Shown one piece after another: positions 21,259-31,424 of a DNA stretch of 64,000 nt. Within the stretch, counting starts at the first letter, position 1, and each line of letters opens with the position of its first letter. The DNA is taken from assembly GCA_963693305.1 (NCBI GenBank), contig OY855907.1, positions 30,379,801-30,443,800 on the forward strand, written 5' to 3'. The stretch is from Meandrina meandrites. Lineage: Eukaryota > Cnidaria > Anthozoa > Scleractinia > Meandrinidae. The position numbers and the translations under genes were made by a program. The notes under the pieces are model-generated. The model was not told the DNA's origin and did no database searches. It saw nothing but the letters and a program-made list of their open reading frames with translations.

Positions 21259-22180
21259 TTTAATGACGAAAAATAGCTCTCTTTTATAACTGAGGTTTGA
21301 GTGTGGCGTGACCCGACCTCTCTCACAATGTAAAGCTTACGGGCGTACGATATGGCTCCCCCTTGGGTATTTGTGGATGGTCCAAAGAGGTTTTTGCGAG
21401 CATGCGAGCGCAGCGTTTTTCTTTGCAAACGCTTGCACTACCTTTGTGAGCAACGAGCACCTTTCCACAAGCTACCTCCGCTAAAGACGGGGGTGAATAG
21501 GGGCACGCAAATCCGCCGATCCGTGCTATTTTTTGGCAAAAGCCGTCAATTCGCCACTATTTTCGTCCAAATCCGAATCCGCATGACCGTGTGGTCCGTG
21601 TGGTATAGTTTTACTACAAGATCCTGCAACGAACGGTAGATGATGTTTTTATACCAATTGTTTTAAACAAGTTCGTTTTATCGCTTCTTTGTGCGACAAT
21701 TTCGCCAACATACCGACGAAGGCCGACTAAGTGATCCAAACTTCATTTTGGTATCTACGATCCGAACTTCCTGACATAAAGAGTCTAGAACCAGGCCAAA
21801 ATTCTCAGCTAATCCGCGATCCGCTGTAATTTCGAAATCCGCAAATCCGCTTACCCCGTAATCTATCGCAAAAACCGGCAATCCGTCCTCATTTTAAGGC
21901 CAAATCCGTCGATCCGCGAACCTATTCGCCCCCCCCCCCCCCCCCCCCTCACTAAACACCGAGCATGCGAGCACTTTTAAAAAAAATACGAGCACGAGCA
22001 AACGAGCGCCCACTGTAATTTTGCGAGCAATTCGAACAGAAGCCTTCCTTTGCGAGCACTGCAAAATTTTGAGGGGCCGTTCATGACCCTTGAGAACAGT
22101 TCAGCACAAAAACATTTATGCCGAAAAATAGCTCTCGAGTGTGGCATTACACGATCTCCCTCACAATGTAATGCTTATGC
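21259..22180. repeat. Direct repeat pair flanking an insertion
   Basis: AAAAATAGCTCTC...GAGTGTGGCGT...CTCACAATGTAAAGCTTA (21268-21340) is repeated as AAAAATAGCTCTCGAGTGTG...CTCACAATGTAATGCTTA (22123-22174). Between them lie a run of GCGAGCA-rich sequence and the TIR element at 21489-21948. Confidence 0.6.
21489..21948. mobile_element. TIR element with GGGGGTGAATAGG ends
   Basis: Left end GGGGGTGAATAGGGGCACGC followed by AAATCCGCCGATCCG; right end AAATCCGTCGATCCGCGAAC, CCTATTCGCCCCC and a 20-bp C run. The interior is built of (A)AATCCG words on both strands. No transposase. Confidence 0.7.
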
Positions 22181-22428
22181 GGAGCCGGGTATAGGCGGAA
22201 AATTTGATCCTGTATTAGGTAAGATTTTCTGTTCCACACTCCTTAAGGTTACCCTATACCTTCAGATCGACAATTTTTCCCGAAATCGGATTTTTACATC
22301 CAAGTAATAGTCCAAGTGTGATCTTTCATTTAATGATGACTATGTATGCTTGCCGAGAAGAAAAAAAATACTGCGCTTTTGAACAGAGTCTAGTCAGAAA
22401 TCATACATACAAGTGAACGGGCATATAA

Positions 22429-23377
22429 TAGCCTGCGAGCAGGCTCTCCACGCGGAAAAAATGAAGAGAAGGCGAGAAGGAAGGAGAGCCTGCCCGCACC
22501 GCTTAGAAATTTGAATACTGTGTCCAAATTTCGGACGCAAAATACTGATTGGTGGAGATTTAATTGGTTGATGACATCATCGTGATCGGCTTCTCTTTCG
22601 CAAAGCAAAATGACAGACCGCAGCGATCGAGTATTCAGAGATGCGTGTGACAAAGTTTTGTAAAATTGTAGTTTTACTTTCCAGTCGAAGGTCGAGCAGA
22701 ACCCAGCAGTGACTTCTTTACTAAATGACACGACGTTCTCGCTGTATTACCCACGGGATTCAGGAAAAGTTTAATCTTCCAACTCTTTGTTATTGTGGCC
22801 AAAATGGAAATAAAGCGTCACCACAGCACGTTAGTTATCTGCCCTTTACAGCGCATTATCGATGAGATGAAGACCAGATTTCAGCGGCCAGAAACATGGG
22901 TATTTCAGCTACATCTAAAAGACGGTAGATACTTAAACCCGAAAAAAGGAAACGAAACTTGCTTGCGGTAAGAACTGCGGCTTGTTTGCGGTACGCTCTC
23001 ACTCCGGTTTGCTTGCGGTTAGCTTCCGGTTTGCTTCCGGTTAGCTTTCATTCGTTGGTTAGCCGACAGTGCTTTATATATTTGTTTCGTTTCGGTGGTT
23101 TTGCCCTTTCGCTGTTTCGGGTGTAAGAACATGCTCTCAAAGACAATTGTTCTTCGCTACTGCCATTGATGAGACTACCGAAAGCTGCAGCAAGTTCGCG
23201 TCGACAATGTTTACATTCATCTTCTTCATAATTGAATGATTTTTGACAGCTCGCTCGACGTCGCATCAGCAGGGTACCTTGGGGGCGGCATTCAAATTTC
23301 TAAGCGATGCGGGCAGGCTCTCCTTCCTTCTCGCCTTCTCTTCATTTTTTTCGCGCGGAGAGCCTGCTCGCAGGCTA
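22429..23377. mobile_element. 949-bp Mutator-like nonautonomous element
   Basis: TIRs of about 95 bp begin TAGCCTGCGAGCAGGCTCTC and end in the inverse ...CTCGCAGGCTA, extending inward to GAAATTTGAAT / ATTCAAATTTC. Both flanks carry GGCATATAA (22420-22428 and 23378-23386), a perfect 9-bp target duplication. The interior has a run of CTTGCGGTT / CTTCCGGTT words (22965-23047) and no transposase. Confidence 0.85.
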
Positions 23378-23429
23378 GGCATATAATCGCTGTCAATCAC
23401 CCCGTCTATGCGGCTATGACCGGTCTCCG

Positions 23430-23996
23430 GCTCAACCCCCCCCCCCCCCCCCCCACCCACCCATCCGGTTTGACATTGATATCACCCTGGCCTCGTGGCA
23501 TCTGAAGGGTTTTTTCATTTTACTTCTTTTCAGTTTTCTAGATCATTTGTCACGCCGCAAGATGATGATGTTGGGACAGACTAGCATAACGTGACAGCAT
23601 TCAATGCTCTTTGGCCAAATGGAGTTCACTTCATTTTTCAATAAACTGTTGTTTCCACGAGCACTTTAACATCAGTTTACCATACAAGGTCAATGCGGAA
23701 CACCCATTGACAAAATATGGCTCATTTAAATTTAATTAAATCAATTCTTTATACATTTAGATATTATAATTTAAATTTTAGGCCATTTCACTTTGTTTAC
23801 ATTTTTCCAGATGTTTATAAAATCCAAAATTTCCATTACAGTACATGTAAGTTATGTTTAATGGACTTATACAACTTGCAAGTGAGAGTCACTTTCGTCC
23901 AAAATATTGAGCAAACATGCAAATATCTTTCGAGGACTTTTGACAGTACGTCTTCAAAGTGCTGAACAATTTCGCAAAACGCTTGTTTTCGTTTTG
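23430..23996. other. Intergenic, 3' side of a minus-strand gene
   Basis: A 16-bp C run (23439-23454) and AT-rich DNA. TTTAAT at 23728-23733 could be a minus-strand ATTAAA poly(A) signal for the gene ending at 23997. No other feature. Confidence 0.4.
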
Positions 23997-25796
23997 TTAT
24001 GTTGTTGTTACTGTTGTTGCGTTACCCATCAGATGCATCAGCCACTGATCAGATTCATTTCCAGACGAGCTTACGTCACCATTCTCTCCTTCACTCTCAC
24101 TGGCAGGCGATCCTACAAAACGCAGGAGACCATTCGCGGGGAACGTGTCACCACGCGTGAGGGCGCCCAGGTGATCAAGACGTTCCTGCGCGTGAGAAAT
24201 TTCTGTGTTAAAACCAAGCTCTATTGCCATAACCTTTGCTTGAGTCGCAAACTTCTCTGCTTCCGGAAAGTTGCCCTTTCGGTATTCCAGGTCTGAGCTA
24301 GCCAGGTTGAATTGGATTTTGAGACCCTCGGCGATTTCGGACCAGTATTTTGTCTTAAGCATGTTCAAACACTCTTGGCCTTTCGCGATAAAATCCTCGC
24401 TCACAACGCGTTCCCGCGCGGCCTCCGTGCGGCAATCAAGCAGGAGCATTGCTATCTTGATAAAGGCAAAGTGGTGTTTCTTCACGTACAGGTCACCGTC
24501 GTCCCTCTCCACCAGCAGACACACGTCAATGCACTTTTCCAAGTTTCTTAGAGCTTCATTGACGAGTTTGGGGCTTCTCTGGGACATGCGTCCAATAAAA
24601 TCGAGCAACACGCTCGCTCGCTCATAGACAATGAAACTCGTGTCGAGGTTCGTGTGACACACGTGGCTGTTTTGCTCTGCAAGTTGCACCAAATCGTTGG
24701 CTTCACCCAAGTTCCTCTGTCTTCTCATCACTCCTGCTCTATAGCCGTACCCTCTAGCAGCCAGAATATGCGAATTTTTAGCTTGAGGAATCAAACTGAA
24801 CGATTCGTCGATCAACTGAAGAGCACGTTCCAACTCGTTTTGGTAACAAGCCCCCACACTTTGTTCCAGTTTTATGGCTATTCGAGTGTCCGTATCGGGA
24901 AACTTAAGTAACAGATCGCTTGCGTACTTATCAAAGTCTTCCCATTTGGCATTGTCACGGCACGACTGAAGTTGATTCATTACCTCTGACGACCTTTCCA
25001 ACAGCATCGTGCTTTCTTCAGAAAGGGAAGCTGGGCTCAATTTGAACAGCGGAGAAACACTTCTTGCTTTCGCTGTTTTTCTTGTCTTGCCTGATTTCGA
25101 CGACGCTCTGGCCCTGGTTTCTAGTGTGACGAAAATTTCGCTGATCTTTTCACCGGCGGCTTGTTTCTTTGAGCTTTTCTTTTTTCCTCGTTTTCTCTGC
25201 GGAATAACGCACAAGGAAAAGTTTATCTTGTATTTGGTGTCTGGTTCGTGGAAGCGGAACAGATAACCGACAACTCCTATCATAGATCCGTTTCTGTCGC
25301 TTTTACTTTCGCTTTTGATGCGTTTGCACTGATAATCAGGCATTTTGAGACTAGATTCACCAGCTCTATCGTAACTAACTGCCACTGTAATGTCGTACTT
25401 GTCTGTGATGTCAAGCGCTTCTCTTGTATGTTGATTCTTACAGACCAACAGTTGTACAAAGTGGTCTTTGCGAATATCAGGGAAGCCACTTCTGCTCCGA
25501 CCAACGCTCAGGCGTCCGTCCGGTTTCCCGTGCTCCCTTAGAACAGGCCCGCCTTCATCACCGCCTTTTATCTTGCTTGAACTAAACTCCAAATCATTTT
25601 CTCTGCCAATTTGCATCATACGAGCGTAGACGTTCAAAACAATGGCTTTCTGACTTCCGCTCGTCGCCTGCTCTTCGTCGCTGGAATCACTTCCATGAAG
25701 ATCATTCGCATCGCAGCCCTCGCAGTCGTCTGAAGATCTGGCAGACTCGAACATTTCTGCTCTACCGTCGTTGAAACCTTGACAACAACCAGCCAT
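23997..25796 (-). CDS. Intronless TPR-like protein, paralogue 2 (599 aa)
   Basis: Start chosen at ATG 25796 (MAGCCQGFNDG) because it aligns with the start of the paralogue at 31425; the frame is open 29 codons further but without ATG. Order: an acidic N-terminus with DANDLHGSDSSDEE; the family module, about residues 50-200 (DHFVQLLVCKN, YDITVAVSYDRAGESSLKMP, MIGVVGYLFRFHEPDTKYKI); a basic cluster RKRGKKKSSKK near 205 that could be a nuclear localisation signal; a linker; TPR-like helices about 260-545 (YGYRAGVMRRQRNLGEANDL, SDLEYRKGNFPEAEKFATQA, MLLLDCRT); and a tail SESEGENGDVSSSGNESD. No signal peptide or membrane segment. It points away from the paralogue at 31425, with shared upstream DNA. 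Function unknown; partner binding is inferred only from the TPR-like part. Confidence 0.88.
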   Translation of the reverse strand: MAGCCQGFNDGRAEMFESARSSDDCEGCDANDLHGSDSSDEEQATSGSQKAIVLNVYARMMQIGRENDLEFSSSKIKGGDEGGPVLREHGKPDGRLSVGRSRSGFPDIRKDHFVQLLVCKNQHTREALDITDKYDITVAVSYDRAGESSLKMPDYQCKRIKSESKSDRNGSMIGVVGYLFRFHEPDTKYKINFSLCVIPQRKRGKKKSSKKQAAGEKISEIFVTLETRARASSKSGKTRKTAKARSVSPLFKLSPASLSEESTMLLERSSEVMNQLQSCRDNAKWEDFDKYASDLLLKFPDTDTRIAIKLEQSVGACYQNELERALQLIDESFSLIPQAKNSHILAARGYGYRAGVMRRQRNLGEANDLVQLAEQNSHVCHTNLDTSFIVYERASVLLDFIGRMSQRSPKLVNEALRNLEKCIDVCLLVERDDGDLYVKKHHFAFIKIAMLLLDCRTEAARERVVSEDFIAKGQECLNMLKTKYWSEIAEGLKIQFNLASSDLEYRKGNFPEAEKFATQAKVMAIELGFNTEISHAQERLDHLGALTRGDTFPANGLLRFVGSPASESEGENGDVSSSGNESDQWLMHLMGNATTVTTT

Positions 25797-25899
25797 ATCT
25801 TGGTAAATGCAATGTTCACGCTTTCCGCGAGTCGTTATGGAGTTACCAAAATACCAAATCCTTCCATGCGAAGCAAATTTCACAAGGATCTATCGCTTT

Positions 25900-26893
25900 T
25901 ACAATAGCTAGCTTCCGTGACGGCTGATAAACGGTTTCGAAAGTTAAAACTCGCGAAATGTTCTGCCGAAGTCTTCGCTCAATACATGCGCATCTTGGAT
26001 TTTCGCTTTTCGTTTAAGTTAAATAATTCAGTCGTGTGAAAGGGATATCGCAAAGCGAAATTAATTATTCGTGTTACGGCTGATGATAAATATTGGATCT
26101 TCTGGGGGATTCCCCTAACGTGGTGATGAGATCAGAACCGAAATCAATCAAGTAGTTAGAATTGGGCCGTCTGAACTCTCGTTTCTTAAATCTGATGTTT
26201 TGATATTCTATTTAGTTACATTTAAAAAGGCTAGGGTTTGAAAGAACGGGCCATTATATGCGTTTTAATTTGTAGTCAGATCTTTCTATACCGAACCAAA
26301 ACACTGGGCGTTCCCTTCCTGACGTCATGAGTTTGTGGATGCTCTCGCGCCAGTCTCCTACGCAGACTTTCTTTTGACTTGCCTCGAAGTCTTTCCTCGA
26401 CAACATTGAGGAGGAAACGTTGCTCTCTGAAGGGGAAGGGAGAACTTAAGGGAAATGGAATTTCTGGCGATTGAGCGAACGCGAATTAAATTAAATCTTT
26501 CTGTGGCACGAGAGCGACAGGCCCTAGGCCTGAGTGCAGTGGCATTGTGGGAATATTTAAGCTTAATTGGGATTGCACGTGGGCAATCATTCTAGGCCGA
26601 CACCACTCGCTAAAATTTTAAATTTGCTTTTTAAATGTTTATAGCCTTGTAGGATGGGCTGTAAGAGGTTGAGCCTGGTTCCTACCCAAATTTCCTGTCA
26701 TTTTTTCCCCAGGGTTTTTTTTTCCGGCAGGTTTTTTTCTGGCCACTGTTCTAACCACAATGTTTTGTAAGTGGTTGCTCAGCTCTTCTAATTTTTTTTT
26801 TTTTTTTTTTTTTTGCTGTGATGCACTGTGTTAGCGATTTCTGGATGAAGTAGAGTTATATTGTTTACTTTACTTGGCTGTATGCAGTGTGGT
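25900..26893. other. 5' flank, no further gene
   Basis: Beyond the shared block no exon is supported. A long T run occurs at about 26792-26814. Confidence 0.4.
26076..26160 (-). promoter_or_regulatory. Upstream block shared with the paralogue; kB-like palindrome
   Basis: The block around GATGATAAATATTGGATCTT...GGTGATGAGATCAGAAC is the inverse of sequence at 31086-31150. It contains GGGGATTCCCC (26105-26115), a perfect palindromic match to the Rel/NF-kB consensus, 309 bp before the ATG. Conservation shows that both genes were duplicated with their promoters; factor binding is inference. Confidence 0.5.
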
Positions 26894-26965
26894 CAACCTC
26901 GTTCCCAGGGCTTTCCCTTCTTCGTGGGGCGGTCAAGAAGGGAAAAGCCCTGGGAACGAGGTTGT
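26894..26965. mobile_element. 72-bp palindromic MITE with 8-bp TSD
   Basis: Arms CAACCTCGTTCCCAGGGCTT and the inverse AAGCCCTGGGAACGAGGTTG around a short GTGGGGCGGTC loop. The flanks AGTGTGGT (26886-26893 and 26966-26973) are identical. Confidence 0.8.
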
Positions 26966-27479
26966 AGTGTGGTATAGGTTTTCGTTATATATCTATATAC
27001 TGTATTCTGGTGCTTGGCCGAAAACATGCAAAATAAACCTGAAGCTGAAATCCTGTATTTTTCCAAGTTATCCTACACAGGTTCTTATATAAATGGAGTT
27101 TACCAGGATTTTAGGCCCTTTAGGATCTTAAAACTTAAATAGGTTCTTGTTTTCTTGAAAAAAATTGATTTTGTTGCTTGACAAATATTGGTATTGTCTG
27201 TTGTTTACGCCATGTGTGGACATAATCATGTGTAAATGACTTCAATCAAAACATAATACGAACGCCTTGCTCAGTAGTGTTTGTATTGTTTGATTTATTT
27301 AAATAGCTAGTTAAGAACCTTTTTTAAATCTTAGGCTGAACAGGTTCTTAAATTAAGGGGGTGTGAATGGAAATTTTAGCCTAACAGTTCTCAAATTTAA
27401 GGCTCTTATATGCGGGATTTTACTGTAGCTCACCATTGCGAGAAACACGAGTCAGAATGATTGAAAATTTCAAGAGTTA

Positions 27480-27616
27480 AGCCTGTTCCAGGCTCTCGGG
27501 CAGTGGGGTGAGCGCGAGCGAAGCGAAAATGAAGGGGGAACCCGCCTTTTTTCTTTCCGCTATTCTCTCCCCTATCCCCCTCATTTTTCTTCGCTCGCGC
27601 CCGTGAGCCTGGAAAA
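27480..27616. mobile_element. MITE-like foldback (GCCTGTTCCAGGCTC end)
   Basis: Left part GGTGAGCGCGAGCGAAGCGA...ATGAAGGGG and right part CCCCTCATTTTTCTTCGCTCGCGC...GTGAGCCTGG are inverted. The flanks share CAAGAG only, so the duplication is decayed or the ends are misplaced. Confidence 0.5.
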
Positions 27617-27619
27617 CGC

Positions 27620-28318
27620 TACAAGAGCCCAGTTGAGGTGCTCTTTGGGTGGGGATGTGCCGCCGGGAGTCAAAGACCCTCAATGTAATTAAGTTTAAAA
27701 AACGTTGTAAAAGCGACTTCAGACTGCAAATTTTTTGTGCTGATCGTTCTAAAGAAACCTTTGTACCCTTTGGCCTCGACTGGAAATAATTTTAAAAAAT
27801 CATGGTGGCGAAACAACTGGACACCATTTTTTGTTTTGAACTCCAGATCACGAGATCATTATTTCATTTAGTGTTTTTCTTTTAATTTTAAATGCCAACC
27901 GGAACATAATTTTACGAAATTGAATGGAGTTAATGATGATGGCCACAACTATACTTCAGGTGAATTTAATTTTAATTAAATTTAACCTTTAAAGGTTTAG
28001 TGTAAACACGGCTTTAGTTAAGAACCAACTAAGCACATTCAAAATTAATTTTATTTTATCCACTTGGTTTTGCATCGAGCTCTAACATTACTTCACTACT
28101 CCTTTCTAAAAAAAATGTGATGAAGATGTAACATTACAATTACCTCAGTAAATAATAGCTAATAATCTGATCAATTGAGCCCAGAATTATTAAAAAGAAG
28201 AAAACGTTTGGATGCAGAGGACCACGCAACGAAGAATAAAACTACTTGACTTGTCTGTTGCCGGATCTCTTGTAAAAGTAATACTCATACCAGACGTCAC
28301 GTGTAGATAAAAGTGTAG
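27620..28318. other. Intergenic, no gene seen
   Basis: AT-rich DNA; no exon or element that I can define. Confidence 0.4.
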
Positions 28319-28483
28319 ATAAAACCAAATTGATTGCAAGGCTGGTACTACGGCAAAAGGGCAAAATTTATTGGCCAATATTTCAACTAGCAGAGCTAGT
28401 CTTCTTCAGGGCCAGTACAATGTGAAACAATGTTTCACATTCAATGTGGTAGTAGTACCAGCCTTGCAATCAATTTGGTTTTA
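28319..28483 (-). mobile_element. Penelope-type inverted repeat with hammerhead motif
   Basis: AAAACCAAATTGATTGCAAG GCTGGTACT (28320-28348) and its inverse (28454-28482) bracket a minus-strand hammerhead-like core. AATGTGAAACAATGTTTCACATT at 28420-28442 is another palindrome inside. Resembles the terminal inverted structure of Penelope-like elements without any RT. Confidence 0.6.
28376..28413 (-). ncRNA. Hammerhead-like motif (Penelope type)
   Basis: On the minus strand: CCCTGAAGA, stem II ACTAGC/GCTAGT with TCT loop, GAAA, TATTGGCC. Third copy of the scheme in the window, again with a different but paired stem II. Confidence 0.65.
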
Positions 28484-28495
28484 TTAAAAAGCTTA

Positions 28496-30459
28496 GGCCC
28501 GTTCCAAACGCCGCTCCACTCATGTGCCGAACCTAACTGGTGAATAAAGTACGGCAGAAGAGCGGCGTTTGAATCAGTTTGGTCCGGCAGTTTTAATTAG
28601 GTTCGGCAAACAACGTTAAGTTCGGCAGGGTCTGCCGCACTATGCGGTATTGGAGCGGCGGCTGATTCTGTGATTCATACGGCGTTCTTCTCATGTGCTA
28701 GACTGTCCACAGCTTGCGCTGGCGTCCAGTTTTCTAGTCGTTCTCACCACGCGCTCATCATTGATCGAAAAAAAAAAAACACGAAAAAATAGAGGGCTGT
28801 GAACAGTCTACTCATGTGCCGAACCTAATTAGGTCTGACCAGTCATGCATGAAGCACGACGGCATAAAATTCCGGGGAAATTACTTCGCTCACTGGGCTC
28901 GCTCGCATCTTGTTTATTACGCGGGGTGAGCCGCGTATTAAATTCGGCTCTATCCTTTTGATGCGTTCGATGTGTTCGATGTGCTCGATGTTGTTCGATG
29001 GGTTCGATGTGGTTCGATGTGGTTCGATATGTTCGATGAGTTCCATGAATTCGATGTTGTGCGGTAAAATCTATCGAAAGCTCTCGTCGATTTGAAATTT
29101 CACCTAAGCTATGCTTGATAATTTTTCTAACCATCGCTGGTAACGTACGATTTTGTTCACTAAACGGTAAATTTTATACGTTTTCAATGTAGTAAAAGAA
29201 ACGAACACGTTCAGTTCCATGTCAAGAAAAGGCAGACAAGGTAATTATAAAAACCGATAGCTGAGCCATTTTGCTGATTAGCCTTGGTAATTTAGCAATG
29301 TATGCTCTCTCAAAGTAAGGGCACGTACGTATGGATTTATTGTAGAAACTGCGGAAACCGCGCTTTCTGCAAATCGATTTATTTCGATCGAGTTTGTAGT
29401 CACGTGTGCATGTCGATTGATTGATTGCAGAAGATACTGGTTTCTCACGGAGCAATGTGTTTGTTTCCCGTGGTAGCATGTTCACTGAGATCTCGTCCAA
29501 AGTATTATGAACAGCGACTATAAATTCACTTCAAAAGCTCCCGTCGGCAACGTCCGATTTCATTCACAATATTTAAACCGTAATAAGAGCTGATCAGTGA
29601 GGGGGAGTGGAAGTTTTCAAGATTTTCACAGCTCATGGCGACTGAATACATAACAAAAGAAGTAATTGTCGATTGTTTACAGTTTGGATGTAACTTTATT
29701 CTCAACTATTACGCCAGTGACAGGTTAAAAGGCGTGCGTCAAACAAGATCGAGTTCTCAACGATCGCCCTGTTGATAATTGTAAAAACCGATAAAGGTCA
29801 TTTGTTGATTAGCCTTGGCAGTTTATCCCGGAATTTATGTAAATCGCATCTTTGTAACACAACACCTTTCGTAGGCCAAGGTCACGTTAGCGCATACGTT
29901 TCATGTTGTGATTTTAGCGTCTTTTAAATTACTTTATTTGGTACTTGTACTTTCATTTCCATTTATTTGTACATTTTAAACAGAACGTGACCGTGAAAAG
30001 TCATTCCCATCCCGCGGAAACGGCCAACGGGCGTCTTGTCTTTTAATATGTTTCAGCTCAAGAGAAGCGGAACTTCATGGGGAAATTGTTTTGGTGAAAA
30101 TTCCTTTTTGCTGTTTCCCCAATTTGTGAGATCAGATTTGTAGATTAGCATTTACAAACTAATTCTCGAGAGAAAACCAGTTTAAATAATACAAATCTCG
30201 CGGAATGAATTTGCTTTTCCGGAAATATTATTATTATAGCAAAACTTGCGTAATAGTTTGCTGATTTCGACTGCAAAAACCTTTTATCATCCTCAACGCA
30301 GACGTTCCGTCAACATTATTATTGTTAACGACTTGTTTCCGCGAATTAAGTTCGACACAAATACGCCGTTTGAATCAGCTGTCGCTCCAAAGTCGCTCCA
30401 AGGTCGAACCTTACTGAGTTAGGTTCGGCACATGAGCGGAGCGGCGTTTGGAACGGGTC
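28496..30459. mobile_element. ~1.96-kb nonautonomous PIF/Harbinger-like element
   Basis: The ends GGCCCGTTCCAAACGCCGCT and the inverse AGCGGCGTTTGGAACGGGTC form TIRs of about 45 bp (with CATGTGCCGAACCTAACT inside). The target duplication is TTA (28493-28495 and 30460-30462), the size and base preference of PIF/Harbinger. Subterminal AGGTTCGGCA words repeat on both strands. I see no DDE transposase; a GATGTGTTC minisatellite sits at 28963-29058. Confidence 0.75.
28963..29058. repeat. Minisatellite, unit ~9-10 bp (GTTCGATGT)
   Basis: About ten imperfect GTTCGATGTG / GTTCGATGAG units within the Harbinger-like element. Frames across it give HIEPIE-like or FDVF-like repeats that I regard as spurious. 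Confidence 0.8.
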
Positions 30460-30501
30460 TTAGAGGTCAGTCGTGTGTAAATTTCAATCGCGTTATGTAC
30501 A

Positions 30502-30930
30502 TTTCTTTCTAAACTTCCTGAGCATCTGAGAATCTGTCAAAACTGCAGCTCAAATGAAATTGAAAACGAAGAACATTTTGTACTTAATTGTAGTAAATAT
30601 GATACAATTAGAAAATCTCTAATAGACTACATTGTTAGAAATTATTCTGATTTTAGTTCTTTAGATGCCAATCAAAAAATTACATTTCTCTTTAATAATA
30701 TAGATGTCTTTCTCTGTAAAAAGTTAGGTTACTTCATTCATGAAGCTTTTGCACTAAGAAATGAATCGACAATCGCAACAATTGTCAATTAGTTGATCCT
30801 ATTACTTGTCCTTACATATCTTTAGATGTAATTCGTATTATTATTATCATTATTTTCCTATACTTTTGCAATACCATTTGTAATTGGGAATGCAAATAAA
30901 GTGTGCTGTTGTTGTTAAAGTGTGTTGTTG
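30502..30930 (+). pseudogene. 5'-truncated LINE 3' end
   Basis: An open frame without ATG, 30502-30792, encodes FLSKLPEHLRICQNCSSNEI...EEHFVLNCSKY...LRNESTIATIVN, then TAG. The CQNC-x9-H-x4-C spacing is the zinc-knuckle-like motif found at the C-terminus of several non-LTR retrotransposon ORF2 proteins. The following 3' UTR carries AATAAA and ends in TGTTGTTGTT near 30920. The RT domain is absent. Confidence 0.75.
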
Positions 30931-31085
30931 ACTTGATCGTGACGTGCGTTGAAAGGTCAGAATACAGAAACACTGACATGTAATATATGGTTCGTTTTCA
31001 AAAGTCACGATCACTTTTACGTGAAACTAAATGAAATATTAAAACGACTGATGCAGAAAAGCAGAAAATATTGTTCAAGGGACGC

Positions 31086-31150
31086 AACTAATCAAATTAG
31101 TTCTGACCTCATCACGCAAAGGGGAATCCCCTGACCAAAAGACATTTATC
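31086..31150 (+). promoter_or_regulatory. Upstream block shared with paralogue 2; kB-like palindrome
   Basis: Homologous in inverse to 26076-26160, including GGGGAATCCCC (31121-31131), 294 bp upstream of the ATG. It has the same orientation relative to its gene as the partner site. TTTATATATC at 31281 could be a TATA-like box. Confidence 0.5.
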
Positions 31151-31424
31151 AACAACGTTTCCATGAAATATTAAATATTCTGTTTTAGATTTCATCAGCC
31201 ATTGGAAAATTTGTGGTTAGATGCGTCCATTATAGACCGCGGTACAGAGATCACGGGATCTTACTCGGCTTTCGGAGAGGTTTATATATCGTCATGGACG
31301 CTGGCTAAGCGATAAATCCCTGAGATATTTGTTTCGCTTGCCGTGAAAGGATTTGTCATTTTGAGAACTCCATAACGCCAGGATAACGACAGGTGCAAAA
31401 CACAAAAATTGTATTCACCAAGAT

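Noticed and set aside
23907..24296. 129-codon plus-strand ORF overlapping the 599-aa gene
   Set aside because: Antisense shadow of a conserved paralogous coding region.
26081..26100. CTGATGA followed by TAAATATTGG, reminiscent of a hammerhead
   Set aside because: No stem II and no GAAA follow; the sequence is explained by the shared promoter block.
28829..29134. 101-codon ORF with HRTHRTYRT/HIEPIE repeats
   Set aside because: Reading of the GTTCGATGT minisatellite.
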